Counted from the stretch's first letter, positions 1 to 11,449 are shown. The stretch is DNA of 64,000 nt from Membranipora membranacea (GCA_914767715.1 OU612071.1:2912001-2976000); one strand, 5' to 3'. Notes: generated by a model not told the origin, from the letters alone. Translations and numbers: made by a program.

Positions 1-226
1 TTACAGCTATGACGCTATGCTATTCCCTGTGTCTACAATATTACAAATCCCAGATTATATTGGTGTGCTATTTATGATATGGATGAACGCAATAAGATGC
101 ACTCACAAGCCGGTCACAGAATGTTCTAGCTTATAAATATGTATACTTTGAGACATTGCCTTGCTGTCTAGATGGCAAAATTGATCAATCCTTCTGAGCC
201 ATCTCATTGATGTTCAAAACAGTTGT

Positions 227-258
227 ACCAGAGACTACAGATATCTATAGTCTCTGGT
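227..258. repeat. 32-bp near-perfect palindrome (CCAGAGACTATAG family)
   Basis: The arms read ACCAGAGACTA and TAGTCTCTGGT around a short AT centre, with one mismatched pair. The same palindrome recurs at 28642-28668, 29019-29050 and 29309-29335, and half of it is at about 907-925. It could be the end or core of a small MITE family. Confidence 0.7.
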
Positions 259-679
259 ATCCCCTTGTCCTCACACATGATAAACTTTGTCTGTGTAACT
301 CATCACAACAGCTGCTAACCTATGTCAGGCCATCATTACCTCACAGTGGGCAACCAATGAGGGAGTTCATTGGGGCAACAATGATGGATTATACTGCCAA
401 CCCCCCCTTACTTTCTCACAAAAATACAGGCCTGTAAAATATTAATCTCTGGCTAAGAATGCAATAACAAGTTGATAGTGACTTTGTTGCTGCCTGATCT
501 GGTTTTGTCATCAAGATTGTGGTTAATTGCCTCAAATAACTCAGGTGAAAAACCTGAAATTTTATTGAGAAAGCCATTGCTGTCCAAGGCAGCAACGCTT
601 ACTTTACGACCAGAAGTAGGCGTGACCGTTAAATAACGCTGATTGACTATTCACATTTTATGCGCAACTGGAAGGTCTC

Positions 680-775
680 TATACTGCCCTCTGCTGGTAA
701 AAAGCGTTATCTCATATTTTGATAATTTCAACTCAATTAAACTAATCCCTTAATTAAATGAAAACTGATTATCCA
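680..775 (+). mobile_element. 5' half of a small MITE (TATACTGCCCTCTGCTGG family)
   Basis: This stretch starts TATACTGCCCTCTGCTGG and matches, in reverse complement, the first two thirds of the complete element at 60321-60470. The match fades after about 775, so the far inverted repeat is missing here. Confidence 0.65.
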
Positions 776-1100
776 ACAATATTCTTCTTTTGGAAATTAA
801 ATAAAGGATTAGTGACATGACATAATGGGATAATGTAAACTAATTAATAATTGTTTACTCTCAAGGAAATTTAATCTATAGTTGGGTACCTCTGAATTAT
901 TAAAATATAGTCTATAGTCTCTGGTTGTACTGAAAATCCCACGCCATTCGGTAAATACAAGTCATATATTTGCATACAGCTCCATTGTGGCCCAGACGAA
1001 CGGTCAAGCTTTTAAGTGGCTCAATAAAATAGTTCAGAATTTATAGTTATTTTAGTTTGAAATCATATTACTCCAGTGGAATTCAAGTACCTTATAGTCA
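776..1100. other. Stretch without a recognised gene
   Basis: I see AT-rich sequence with no supported exon and no strong repeat, apart from the half palindrome near 907-925. Confidence 0.5.
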
Positions 1101-1104
1101 AACC

Positions 1105-1230
1105 TTAGTTCATATTGTTCTAGTGGCCAGGCCACAATATCTGCGCCAGGTTGCTCTCTGTTTGCACGCAGGTCGGAGGACACCTGGGTGCCAACCAAAG
1201 CCCAGTAGAAGATGGACCGCAGATACATTC
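1105..1230 (-). mobile_element. SINE fragment (body only)
   Basis: The segment carries the body shared with the fuller SINE at 13990-14170 and the copy at 52028-52165, including words such as TTGCTCTCTGTTTGCACGC and CACCTGGGTGCCAACCAAAG. The tRNA-like head is not recognisable. The ORFs that overlap it on both strands are not supported. Confidence 0.65.
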
Positions 1231-1239
1231 GATATGAGG

Positions 1240-2400
1240 CCCTTTCGATAAATTTAAGGTTCAATGATTGCACAGACCAAGGGTACATTGTGGCAGCATC
1301 ATTCAAGGATTGTTATAGTTATTCCTATTGTAAAAACTGCCACAATACTGCCTTCCTAGCAATACCCATCGTATCAATTTAGCTAGGATAGTTAGATGTA
1401 ATTTAAGCATAAAACTTCATGTCTAATTGTGGAGTAAGGCTGTACAAACAGAAATTTTTACGGGAGAGCCTGCATATTCTATTTTTTAGTGTAATCAAAA
1501 ACTTTGAATTCAGTTCATTCTCCAGAACCCTATAATTGTGACAAATAGATGAAAGGAGTTTTTGGCATCAAGCTTCCCATAACTTTCCCCATGACGCAAA
1601 GCTTGCAGATACCTTGAGCAAGGAGTAAAAAACTCTTTACTTGATTGACTATTGTTAAAAAATTTACTCTGAATCCCTTTACTCTGTGAAGCAGTCTATC
1701 CACATGCTTGAAACTAAAATGTTTTACACAGATAGATAGATGGGGTGATAACTCTATACGGCAAATGAGCGACCAAATTTCAACAATAAGAGAAGACAAC
1801 TTCTTGGCCTAAGATTTGCTCAAATTGACTTTAATGAACTGAGAAGGTGATAGGTTGTATCCATATCCAATATTGACTTAGAGTCAGTTTTTATTTCCTA
1901 AGTGATGTTAGGGGAATATCTTCTTTTCTTTCAGATAATTTTTTAATTTTTGGTTGTAAACTGAAACAGGATAGTTTTCTGCCAGGTTTACCTGGAATTC
2001 TCCCATGACTTGGCCTAGGTCGGGACCATTTCCCCCTTGTGATTTAATTGTGGACAACGTTTTAACCAGGTTGTTGGCGGGGTGGAGATGGGTTTTTTAT
2101 GCTTCTCGGCACTGCGCACTTGGGAACTCTTGTTGAACGGTGATTTCCTCTAGGGTGACCCTTTCTAAATAGATTACATGGTTCCTAGCCTGTGATGAGA
2201 CAGTGACACCTGTGGTGTTGTAACATTGCCATCAGAGAAAATTGTTCGATTTAGACAATTAAATTCTTGAGCAATTAAACACGGCTTGTAAGATTTGCTT
2301 AAGTACCTAGCATTGTTCTCCAGCGAAGCTGCTCAGGGCATATAAGGTAATTTTGTGAACCCGAGTTATCTCCACATCTCGAAAAGGCCAAAATTCATAT
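1240..2400. other. Stretch without a recognised gene
   Basis: The minus-strand ORF at 1530-1799 has no splice context or recognisable motif. I found no inverted or direct repeat of note here. Confidence 0.5.
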
Positions 2401-2411
2401 AAATTATAAAG

Positions 2412-4640
2412 CGAAAAACTTCTTTTGTGGCTGGCATAAAAAGTTATCAAGCTACAGACCTCAAATTTTCAGGACACACTCACAAACTGTGTATTTCTTT
2501 GCCCCCCATGAAAGTGGAATAATTGCATACATAAGCCGGCAGCAGGGCAGCAATTTATATCATTTTTTAACCGTTTTCCGTAAAGCTTTCGATATGTTGG
2601 TAGATATTTTCCTTGTTTACTAAAGAAAATAACCACTATGTTCCTCAGAAGATGAGCAATCCAATGATATAAAAATTTGTGGTGTCAGACCATTTGAAGC
2701 CATGCTGCTGCTCAAAAGAAAATGTGCTTCTACATTATTTTATTGATTTACGATGATTTAGCTGTGCACAAATATGCTGATTGTGTGTGTATTCATCATC
2801 AGTAATGTAATGTAATTATTGTAATACAGAATTCATGCTCCACTAAATTTAAGGCAGACACTCTTATTTTGATACAACATGTCTGTGTAGCTCAGTGGAT
2901 AATTCTCTATTTCTGGGTTCGAGTTGGTGCCAAACTTTTTATACTCTCAATATGGCTATAAATCATAATGATTGTAAAGAGGAAGCCATTTTCGTTGCAA
3001 ACAAAATAAGTTGTCGAGCTACAGACCTCAGATATTCAGATCATACTCAAAAAATGCCCGCCATGAAAATGGAGTAGTTGCATACATATGCCGGCAGCAG
3101 GGCAGCAATTTTATAATTTTCAAACTGTTTTCACTAAAGCTCTCGAAATGTTGGAAGATGTTTTCCTTTTTTACTAAAAAAATTAACACTATGTTCCTCG
3201 GGAGATGAGGAATCGAATGATATAAAAATTTGTGCAGTCAGACCTTTAGAAGTTATGCTGCTGCTCAAAAGATAATTTGGCTACACATTGTTTTACTGAT
3301 TTGTGATGCTTTAGAAAAAGCTTCTTTTGTAGCTGGCATAAGAAAATATTGAGCTACAGACCTCAGATTTTCAGGACACACTCACAAACTGTGTATTTCT
3401 TTGCCCCCCATGAAAGTGGAATAATTTTATACATAAGCCGGCAGCAGGGCAGCAATTAATATAATTTTTTAACTGTTTTCCATCAAGCTTTCGATATGTT
3501 GGTAGATATTTTCCTTGTTTACTAAAGAAAATAACCACTGTGTTCCTCAGAAGATGAGCAATCCAATGATATTAAAATTTGTGGTGTCAGACCATTCGAA
3601 GCCATGCTGCTGCTCAAAAGAAAATGTGCCTACACATTATTTTACTGATTTGTGATGCTTTAGAGAAAGCTTCTTTTTTAGCTGGCATAAGCGATTATTG
3701 AGCTACAGACCTCAGATTTTCAGGACACACTCACAAACTGTGAATTTCTTTGCCCCCATGAAAATGGAATAATTGCATACATAAGCCGGCAGCAGGGCAG
3801 CAATTTATATCACTTTTTAACTGTTTTCCATAAAGCTTTCAATATGTTAATAGATATTTTCCTTGTTTACTAAAGAAAGTAACCACTGTGTTCCTCAGAA
3901 GATGAGCAATCCAATGATATAAAAATTTGTGGTGTCAGACCATTCGAAGCCATGCTGCTGCTCAAAAGAAAATGTGCCTACACATTATTTTACTGATTTG
4001 TGATGCTTTAGAGAAAGCTTCTTTTGTAGCTGGCATAAGCGATTATTGAGCTTCAGTCCTCAGATTTTCAGGAAATACTCAAAAAATGTGTATTTCGTTG
4101 CCCTCCATGAAAGTAGAATAATTACATACATATGCTGGCAGCAGGGCAGCGATTTATATCATTTTTGAACTGTTTTCACTAAAGCTCTCGATATGTTGGC
4201 AGATGCTTTCCTTGTTTACTAAAGAAAATAACCACCGTGTTCCTCAGGAGATGAGCAATCCAATGATATAGAAATTTGTGCTGTCAGACCATTTGAAGCC
4301 ATGCTGCTGCTCAAATGAAAATGTGGCTACACATTATTTTACTGATTTGTGATGCTTTAGTAAAGCTTCCGTTGGAGCTTGCATAAGCAATTATTGAGCT
4401 AAAGACCTCAGATTTTCAGGACATACTCAAAAAATGTGTATTTCTTTGCCCGCCATGAAAGTAGAATAATTGCATACATATGCCGGCAGCAGGGCAGCAA
4501 TTCTCATCATTTTTTGACTGTTTTTAGTAAAGCTTCTGATATTTTGGCATAATATGTTTTCCTTGTTTACTAAAAAAAATAACCACTGTGTTCCTCAGGA
4601 GATGAGCAATCCAAAGGAATAAGGATTGGCACTGTCAGAC
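2412..4640 (+). repeat. Tandem satellite array, unit about 349 bp
   Basis: A unit starting near AAGCTTCTTTTGTAGCTGG recurs at about 3317, 3666, 4014 and 4364, a spacing of 348-350 bp. More diverged units start near 2412 and 2985. Each contains GAGCTACAGACCTCAGATTT, AAGCCGGCAGCAGGGCAGCA and GCCATGCTGCTGCTCAAA. A further unit lies at 14973-15215, at the duplication junction. No unit codes consistently. Confidence 0.9.
2884..2935 (+). mobile_element. tRNA-like SINE head relic
   Basis: A box-A-like TGTAGCTCAGTGG is followed after about 22 bases by a box-B-like GGGTTCGAGTT. It lies between two diverged satellite units. The arms do not fold as a full tRNA, so it is best read as a SINE fragment. 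Confidence 0.45.
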
Positions 4641-5429
4641 CATTTGCACTGTGTTTCATGCCCAAGAATTGTTCACTTTTGACCAACCAATGTATCATTC
4701 CCAAACCAGTTACCATTACTGTATAATTAACCCTGCCTCCTAAATAAATTACATTCATTATTGCTATCGTAGTTATAGTATGAGCCTTTACAAAGCTAGA
4801 CAGTATTATATAACTGGCTTGGCATTATTGAGTTATTTAGATGACCAGGCAACATAGATGCCGTGATGAATAGTTATTGCTGGGTAAGGTAGCATCAAAG
4901 ACTATGATGGGCGGCGGGAGGCCAAGGTTCAAATCTCCACTGAGGCGAATCTTTCATCATGATCGGACTTCAAAGCATTCTATTCGAAGTGTCTGCTGAT
5001 CCGCTCACAAATTTCGTGAGCACAGAAAACTCTGATTATTGAGTATGATGAGCCAACAAAATACTTTTGTTCAACTCTACTGCGTCTTACCGTACCCTGC
5101 ATTATATTTTTTGCAATCTGTGAATTTTGGCAGCAACTGCATAAATAGAATGCATCAGCTAAATTATGCTGGCAGAATTATCACAAAACTTTGCTACTGA
5201 TAAAAAAATACAACTTCGCTCACCAGTTGAGCGAGTATCTACTTTTTAATATACATCCTGCATGCCTAAGTGGAGAGAAGTGATAATAGAATGAGGCCAT
5301 ATTCTCCACAGAACCACTGACTTTTGAAAATATTCTGGCTGATGCTGATAAAACACATATTTGGCGTCATAGCATGTAGTATTAGTACTGATCATTGGCA
5401 TAGTCTTAATCTACGCTTCTTGGGATTTT

Positions 5430-5729
5430 TTGAGGGTGGATGGCCTTCAGCTATTTCTTTTTGTTAGTCAAAGATGCTCTGAGCATGCAGTTGGCTCTGA
5501 ATGTTATGGTATGTGGGCTGAGGGAGGCAAAGGTAAATCAACTATTGTAAGCCTGGTATATATTCATTACCTGTCTACAAAGGAGCTCTTGATGTTATAC
5601 TATATCGTTCTCAGCCATCTCCGTTATAAGGTGTACAGGAAGCAATTTTGGCATTTTTCTCTCTCACTCTTGGATGGTAGTTCCCTGGCAGGTGTTGGCA
5701 CTAGTACAGATAGCATTAAATTAAAATGA
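5430..5729 (+). pseudogene. ORF in duplicated block, unrecognised
   Basis: This 99-codon open frame has a counterpart at about 16230-16530 where the frame is broken, so it is probably not a functional gene. The end of the frame (WHFSLSLLDGSSLAGVGTS) is the best preserved part between the two copies. I do not recognise a family. Confidence 0.25.
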
Positions 5730-5864
5730 TAGACTGGTGACAACACCATTTACATTAATAAATTTTAATCTGTCAGCTTGGGTATCACAAGCTGGGAGGT
5801 TAGCTCGTAACAGGCGTAATAACTTAATTACTTTGATATTCTTGTTGTAAAATTGTTAATTGTC

Positions 5865-5916
5865 AACCAGTGTGAATTTTACTTAATTGTCCAATTAAGT
5901 AAAATTCACACTGGTT
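5865..5916. repeat. Perfect 25-bp inverted repeat, 2-nt spacer
   Basis: The left arm AACCAGTGTGAATTTTACTT continues to 5889. The right arm, 5892-5916, is its exact reverse complement. A decayed third arm follows at 5917-5950. The partner block at about 16640-16690 lacks it. Confidence 0.9.
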
Positions 5917-6092
5917 GTCCAATTAAGTATAAATAACACTGTTTGTTAATCCTTCACACACATTCCATTGCGCTTGTCACAAGTGATCATAACACACTTG
6001 TTGAATCAGAAAGAAATGATGTCATTCCTGTCTTTTGCTGCTGAGTGCTGATAATGAATGTGGTGAGTTTTTAATTTGGCCAACGTACATGT

Positions 6093-6359
6093 TTATAATG
6101 ATGGTTGTTTGGTTGAAAGTGCAATCGTGATCATTCTTTGACAGAAGAGTGAGGAGGCGGGAAGTTCTGGCCTTTTATGCGAAATGTTAGATAGTTGACC
6201 AAATTCCATTTGTATGTTTTCATCAAAAAGTTGCACCAAAGCTTCAAAACTCATCTTGGTGCGCGTTATTATGCCAAGAATGAGATTGCCTCGCAAAAAA
6301 ACCTTGAATTCCCTGGCGCCCTTATTCTCCAGTATTTGCAACAATCTTTCATCTTTCAT
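6093..6359 (-). pseudogene. Possible death-fold (CARD-like) exon remnant
   Basis: The minus frame contains LLQILENKGAREFKVFL about 5 residues in. This resembles the pattern at helices 4-5 of CARD domains (two leucines, a short gap, K-G, then an aromatic and leucines); I judged this from memory of the family, not a search. The frame is closed just upstream and there is no clear donor. The copy in the second duplication unit (about 17030-17100) has lost part of this stretch. If real, it is a relic of one exon. Confidence 0.25.
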
Positions 6360-6499
6360 TGATTTTGCGCTGCTTTTTGGTCAACTTCATGAGTTGTGCC
6401 AGCAGTATGATAATCTGTGTGTTTACCCAAAGGGTTGTCCATTTTTAAATCTTCTGGAACCTTTTAAGTTCTGTGCAGGTTGCCTATGAATGCCAATGT

Positions 6500-7500
6500 A
6501 AACAAAGTTAACATTCTGACTGGCTTATCTTGATTATGACTTCTACATGGGTAAATAATTCGGAAAACAACAAAACATCTGACTATGATTGAACACAGCT
6601 GCTTGGCTAAGATGTTGATGTCGAGTAAAAGTAAGGCTAATAGACACTGTGAGAATCTTGTTCAATTCAGTAAGCTAATCTCATTGAAAATGATCGGGCA
6701 GATAAAATTGTACATTGTAGCCATTGAATGCATGCATTGAAAAGTTGGTCGCCTACCAAATACATTTTCTAGAATTTTAGACCAGCCATACTCAACCTTG
6801 GCCAAATTGGTCATTGCGGCCAAAATGGTCATTTTGTTCGGCCATAAAAAACTGAGAGACATTTTCTTGTCTTGTTAAGCATAAATAATAAAAAGTAAAT
6901 TCCACAGTATTCTGCCATATCTGATATTCCAGCTAGCACACTCAGAAAAGTTCTGGATAAAAGTCCCTGCCTTAATCTTCACCAGAATAAAAATGGAAAA
7001 TACATATTATTATAAACATGCATTGACTCTACTTATGACTATCATTAAAGGTGCTAATGGGATTCGTTGTTTTATTGGTCATTTGTTTTACTGGTAGGTA
7101 TTATGAAGGGATGAATCTGATACTACCGTTTTCCATTGGCAAATTTCTATTTGTTATAATGCTTGCAGCCAAACAAATTTAGTACAGAAATATGTGAGCT
7201 ATCCTTCAGCACTTTGGCCTGCCTCAAAACATGCCTCCTCGCCAGTATGGGCAAGGCTTGAAAACACAGCCTCTTAACATCAGATGTTCTAGGGGGTCCT
7301 GGAATTCTATCTTCTAAAGTTTCACTGTCGACAAGGTCATGGCGCCTCATCCAAATTTTTTCTTGGTGTACTGTGATAGTCATAAAAATTAAAATTTTGA
7401 CAAAATATTGCTTGCACAAAAACTTTTCTCATTATTCTCTTCACAGACAATCAACCAAAATCACATTTTTCTGGACTGATAATCCTCTACTGATCTGTAA
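6500..7500. other. Stretch without a supported gene
   Basis: The end of the block shared with unit 2 runs to about 6790, and the rest is unique sequence. The minus ORF at 7147-7419 has no homolog I recognise and no clear splice partner. Confidence 0.45.
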
Positions 7501-7534
7501 GCATTTGAGTCAAGCTCGGGTTCTTACCTCCCAG

Positions 7535-7569
7535 GACTCCCATTTCCCAGTTTCATCATTTTCTCAAGA
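7535..7569 (+). CDS. Gene A exon (phase 2-1)
   Basis: A good pyrimidine tract and CCCAG precede it, and A|GTAAAT follows. It reads TPISQFHHFLK and joins in frame to the next exon. Being only 35 bp, it is the least certain exon of the model. Confidence 0.45.
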
Positions 7570-9702
7570 GTAAATAATATATGCCTCATTCTAGAAGAGT
7601 TCATTGTCAGTTGAAATTGGATATCTTATGCTATGGACCGTGGTATTCTATATTTCAGATGGTACTAAATTCTTCACTCCCCAGACATCATTACAGGATA
7701 AAGAACCAAAACCAACAGGATCGGGTGAGTCTTACTACATAAATCAGTGCAAGTGAAAACTAGGAAAAACTGAATTATTTCAAATGATATGACATACAAA
7801 ATTATTCGCAATACAGAATGGGGAAAGCTTGGAGGGATAGCATTCCAATGCTATCAAAGATCAGATGGCAAGGCTGCCTCAGCTATAATGTTTACTTGTA
7901 ATAATAAAGGTATATCACTCTTTCCCACCACTTACCTTTTACCGTATCTCTCAATCTTCTTGCAGGTGCTCAAAATATACAGACCAGCACACCATACCAG
8001 GCTGAAAAGCAGCTAACTACTCCTCATCTCAGTGTTACAGGTTCGTTACGTTTATCGTAGAAATTGTACTGTGTAATTCTAGTGTCCTCATCGACCCTGT
8101 TAGTTAATTGACTACGACATAATGATCTTATGTTTATGATGAAAATGACCGGCTATAGTTCTAACTTCTCTCATAGAATTATCAGTGTTACACCCAAAGA
8201 GAAATCCAAACTTCTATTGAACTAAAGAGCGAATCACAATTTTATCAAAATTTTATATTTCAGATGTTGGTCAATTTCTCACACCCAACACATCCACTCT
8301 GAAACCAGTAATGTTTGGAGTAGGTGAGTGTTTATTTTCAAAAATTTAGTATATGTACCAACTGCCATGATAAATATATGTATTTAATTTAAATACGATA
8401 CAGCTTTACTCTTTGGAATCAGCTTGATAATCTATAAATGATCAAACAGGCTGTAATTATGCCGTGGTAATGCAGTGTTGTCCTAAATCGCAGTCAGAGA
8501 GTTTACTCATTTACACTGCTTAGGAGAATAACGATCAAATGCTTTATTTTTGCCTTATTATCCGCAAAACCAACTACAGTTAGAAGTCCTTTTATAATCT
8601 GCACCATGGAAAACTCAAGGGATATAGTTTTCCAAATAATTGGGTGTTTTTAAGCAGATTCATCGCAAATGTAGTGACAGAAATTGTTTACAAAATATCA
8701 GGAACTACAGATCAACAAAACTTGCATATATTATTGATATATATTAGCTTATAAATATCTTTCCAGTGATGTAGATGCTTCAACTACAAGATTTTTTTGC
8801 ATTCGATCCGTTGTATATAGCTTTCTGATACAGTTTGAGAACCGTTTATTCTGAAAACAACCGTAATAATACCTTGCTATTCATCTCTATATCAGGTTCA
8901 AATGGGGTTAACCCAACTAGGATGACTCATTTAAGTGCAGAAAGCACAGCCACTCCAAGCGATGTTCACCCAGAGAAACTGAAAAACAGCAAAGGCAAGT
9001 AATTCAAACTACAAAAAAACATGTGATGAAGATATCTTTCAATAAGCGTCACAATCATTACTGGAATTACGCAATGATAAAAAAACAGTTATTTATCTTT
9101 TTCTTCGCCTTGTCCCAATTTCCAGTGTCAAAGTGCGTGCATGTAGTATATTTAGTAAGCTTATTACACTCAAAGACATTGTTGGACATTCATTGACTGC
9201 CTTTGTCCTGGTTGGTACAAACTAATATTCACGATTGTTTCTTCGATATTCAGTTCATAAAAATTATATTGAAATTCGACGATGATAAGATTCATGCAGA
9301 CAGAAAGCATCCCCAGGTGTTTTATGAGCCAACTTGTCCAATGTTTGTTATTTAAAATTATAGTCAATTGCATAAATCAGTGAAAATACTTGAATTTCAG
9401 AGAAAATACTGATAGAGATATTTGAAGAAAGTACGGAAGACAAAAAGCTGCTGGAATCGTTCCTGGCAGCTCGGCGTAGACTGAAGGAGCGACCAACAAT
9501 GCTGGCCAGGGAGGTTTACAGGAAATACTTATTGCCAATGAGAAAGATTTTATCAAGGCTCGAGTCATTTTACATTGAGAAGGCAAGGTGTGCGGACCTG
9601 GATGTCTACAGGAAAACCAAGAAACTCTCATTAATACAAAACAACAAAGAGCTTGAAATTAAAATCAAAGTATGCAATTACTTCCAGAGATCTCTAGAGT
9701 AA
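7535..9702 (+). CDS. Gene A: 3' part of a multi-exon gene, function unknown
   Basis: Six exons (7535-7569, 7659-7724, 7966-8040, 8264-8323, 8896-8994, 9401-9702) join into one open frame of 212 codons ending in TAA. Every internal junction is phase 1, so the four middle exons are symmetric and could be gained or skipped without a frameshift. They encode short Ser/Thr/Pro-rich segments with repeated T-P motifs (FFTPQTS, STPYQ, TTPHLS, FLTPNTS). The last exon is charged and helical (LLESFLAARRRLKERP near its start). The fifth exon uses a GC donor (AAAG|GCAAGT). The 5' end was not found. The last exon resembles the C-terminal exon of gene B, so the two may be relatives; this is inference. A weak ATTAAA lies at 9736-9741. 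Confidence 0.65.
7659..7724 (+). CDS. Gene A exon (phase 1-1)
   Basis: TATATTTCAG precedes it and GTGAGT follows. It encodes DGTKFFTPQTSLQDKEP and a few more residues. Confidence 0.65.
7966..8040 (+). CDS. Gene A exon (phase 1-1)
   Basis: TCTTCTTGCAG precedes it and TTACAG|GTTCGT follows. It encodes a Thr/Gln-rich segment with STPYQAEK and TTPHLS. Confidence 0.65.
8264..8323 (+). CDS. Gene A exon (phase 1-1)
   Basis: TATATTTCAG precedes it and GTAG|GTGAGT follows. It encodes DVGQFLTPNTSTLKPVMFG, which echoes the FFTPQTS segment of the earlier exon and suggests exon duplication. Confidence 0.7.
8896..8994 (+). CDS. Gene A exon with GC-AG intron donor
   Basis: CTATATCAG precedes it. The donor is AAAG|GCAAGT, which fits the GC-AG consensus, and there is no nearby GT donor in phase. 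It encodes a Ser/Thr-rich segment with STATPSDVHPEKLKNS. Confidence 0.65.
9401..9702 (+). CDS. Gene A terminal exon
   Basis: CTTGAATTTCAG precedes it, and a 100-codon frame runs to TAA at 9700-9702. The product is lysine/arginine-rich and helical, with AARRRLKERPTMLAREVYRK and a basic, Glu-rich tail. This is the largest exon of gene A and the most clearly coding one. Confidence 0.75.
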
Positions 9703-10079
9703 ATCAAAATTGCATGCCTAAAACTAAAACTTCTCATTAAACTATCCTGGATTTTTTAACAAAAACCTTTAACCTTGCCATCCTAAACTTATCTTCGTAG
9801 ACAATTGTTACTTGCTACAATTTTACTTTGACTGCCAGCATGCATCATAATAATATATTGACTATGGATCATATTTTTCTCCTGAGGCTGAGATCAGTTC
9901 ATAAAACATGAATGGTCAGGCATTTCGAATGATATTAGTAAATTAGGATTTTATTTCCCTAATTCTTAGTTTTGTATTTCTCAACAGATGTAAATATAAC
10001 AACAGAAATTACGTTAGCCCTCTTTCTATCACACTTACTAGGTATGAAGTTTAGGGCACTGGAATCCTTTCACAAATAC

Positions 10080-10560
10080 AAATAGAATAGAAAGCTGTTT
10101 ATTTAAAAAAATCAGTCTTACTCTAAAATATAATTGATCCACAGTATACCTGCATTGAACTTAAAGCTCACTGACACCTGAATAGAATGCAAAGCATTGG
10201 AATGAAAAATTATGATTAATCGTCGAGGTGAGAATAATAAACTGCACAACAGAAATTGCAATCAGAAGAAAAGACCAGAAAGTTTAGATGTTATTCTTGG
10301 CATAAACAAGCAATGGAATCTTTAGGCAGCGTGTAGAGATTAAATCAACTGTTCCACCCACAAAACACTGGTATCAACATCAACAACCATAGAGGGCCTA
10401 CTGCTATTGTCAACAGGATAATTTAATACCAGTAGTCAATTGATGTATCAATACAAATGTGGGCACTGCACAGCTTGAAACTTTGATAAAATGAGAGCAT
10501 GTGCCCATCCCTATCAATTATCATATGGGAAAGTTAATGTGGCACTACTTGTTGACCTAT
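10080..10560. other. Start of the block shared with 19250-19715, no gene
   Basis: The two copies align through words such as CTGCATTGAACTTAAAG and GAATGCAAAGCATTGGAATG. I see no coding exon here; it is downstream of the terminal exon of gene C. Confidence 0.55.
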
Positions 10561-10564
10561 TGAT

Positions 10565-10711
10565 TCAACAGGGTGCAGTGTCAACATAGTGCTGCACTGA
10601 CATTAGAGGTTGACTTATGTGACAGTTCACTGACGGAGGAGGTGCTAACGGTGCTATTTGATGTGTTTTGACTGGTGTCCACTCTATACCACCATGAGTC
10701 TCAATTATAGT
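10565..10711 (-). CDS. Gene C copy 1 terminal exon
   Basis: It follows CTATTTACAG and reads 48 codons from TIIETHGGIEWTPVKTHQ to TGA. Copy 2 (19716-19871) has the same start, but a 1-base difference separates the frames after about 20 codons. Confidence 0.45.
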   Translation of the reverse strand, partial: TIIETHGGIEWTPVKTHQIAPLAPPPSVNCHISQPLMSVQHYVDTAPC

Positions 10712-11085
10712 CTGTAAATAGAAAAATTATTCCAATCACTGTGTCATGATTTCCGAGCGATTGTGGCTAAATCAGGGGGTGGGTTTCAACCTGTCGATGG
10801 CTAGAGTATCCTAAATTTGAATATATTTGACATACTCGATATCTACCCCAACCCATCACCAAAAAATATATATGATACGTGTGTAAGTGATGTCTCAATT
10901 ATAGTCTGAAAAGAAGGAAAATTTATATCAATCACTGTGCCATAATTTCAGAGTGATTGTGGCTAAATCAGGGGGTAGGGTGTCAACGTATCGCTGACTA
11001 AAGTCTCCTATTTTTGATATATTTGACATATTCTTTGCTTACCCCAACCCATCACGGAAAAATATATATTATACATGTGTAAGTG
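10699..11085 (+). repeat. Tandem duplication, about 193 bp x 2
   Basis: A segment starting GTCTCAATTATAGTCTG and containing CAATCACTGTG, GATTGTGGCTAAATCAGGGGG and CCCAACCCATCAC occurs at about 10699-10890 and again at about 10892-11085. The matching place in unit 2 (about 19860-20050) has a single copy. Confidence 0.85.
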
Positions 11086-11205
11086 ATGTAGCAAAAATCA
11101 TGAATCAGGGGATTTCATCGCTTGACATAATAATTTTGCCGGTGACTCGCAAGATATTGATAGATAAACATTGGTGATGACCATTCAAGCCCATAGGCTA
11201 CATAC

Positions 11206-11406
11206 CTTGGGTGGGGTGGTATTTGTCACTGGTGTCTTTACAATCTCAGTTCCAAGTGTTACAAAGAGAGCATCAGCAGATAGAGTGTGCTTTTTTTAAA
11301 CCGGAGTTATTGGTGGAGGGTGTCAAGGTGTGAGAAATCTGTTGAGTATGATGCTCTGTCGTATATCAGAGAGTGGCTTCTTATCTTCTGAGTCACTGTC
11401 CCCATC
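11206..11406 (-). CDS. Gene C copy 1, Ser/Thr-rich exon (frame broken)
   Basis: GTAG precedes it and CCCAAG|GTATGT follows. One frame aligns with copy 2 through HTLTPSTNNSGLK and then DALFVTLGTE after a 4-base shift (TATC inserted within CACTC...TGCTGATG). The differences between copies in this frame include several third-position changes. Confidence 0.45.
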
Positions 11407-11449
11407 CTACATTCACTTCTCCAAATAGTAACACTGTAAAGAATAATCT

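Noticed and set aside
1530-1799. 89-codon minus ORF
   Set aside because: No motif, splice context or repeated copy supports it.
2412-4640. CRISPR array
   Set aside because: The units are about 349 bp and continuous, without short repeats and spacers, in a eukaryotic genome.
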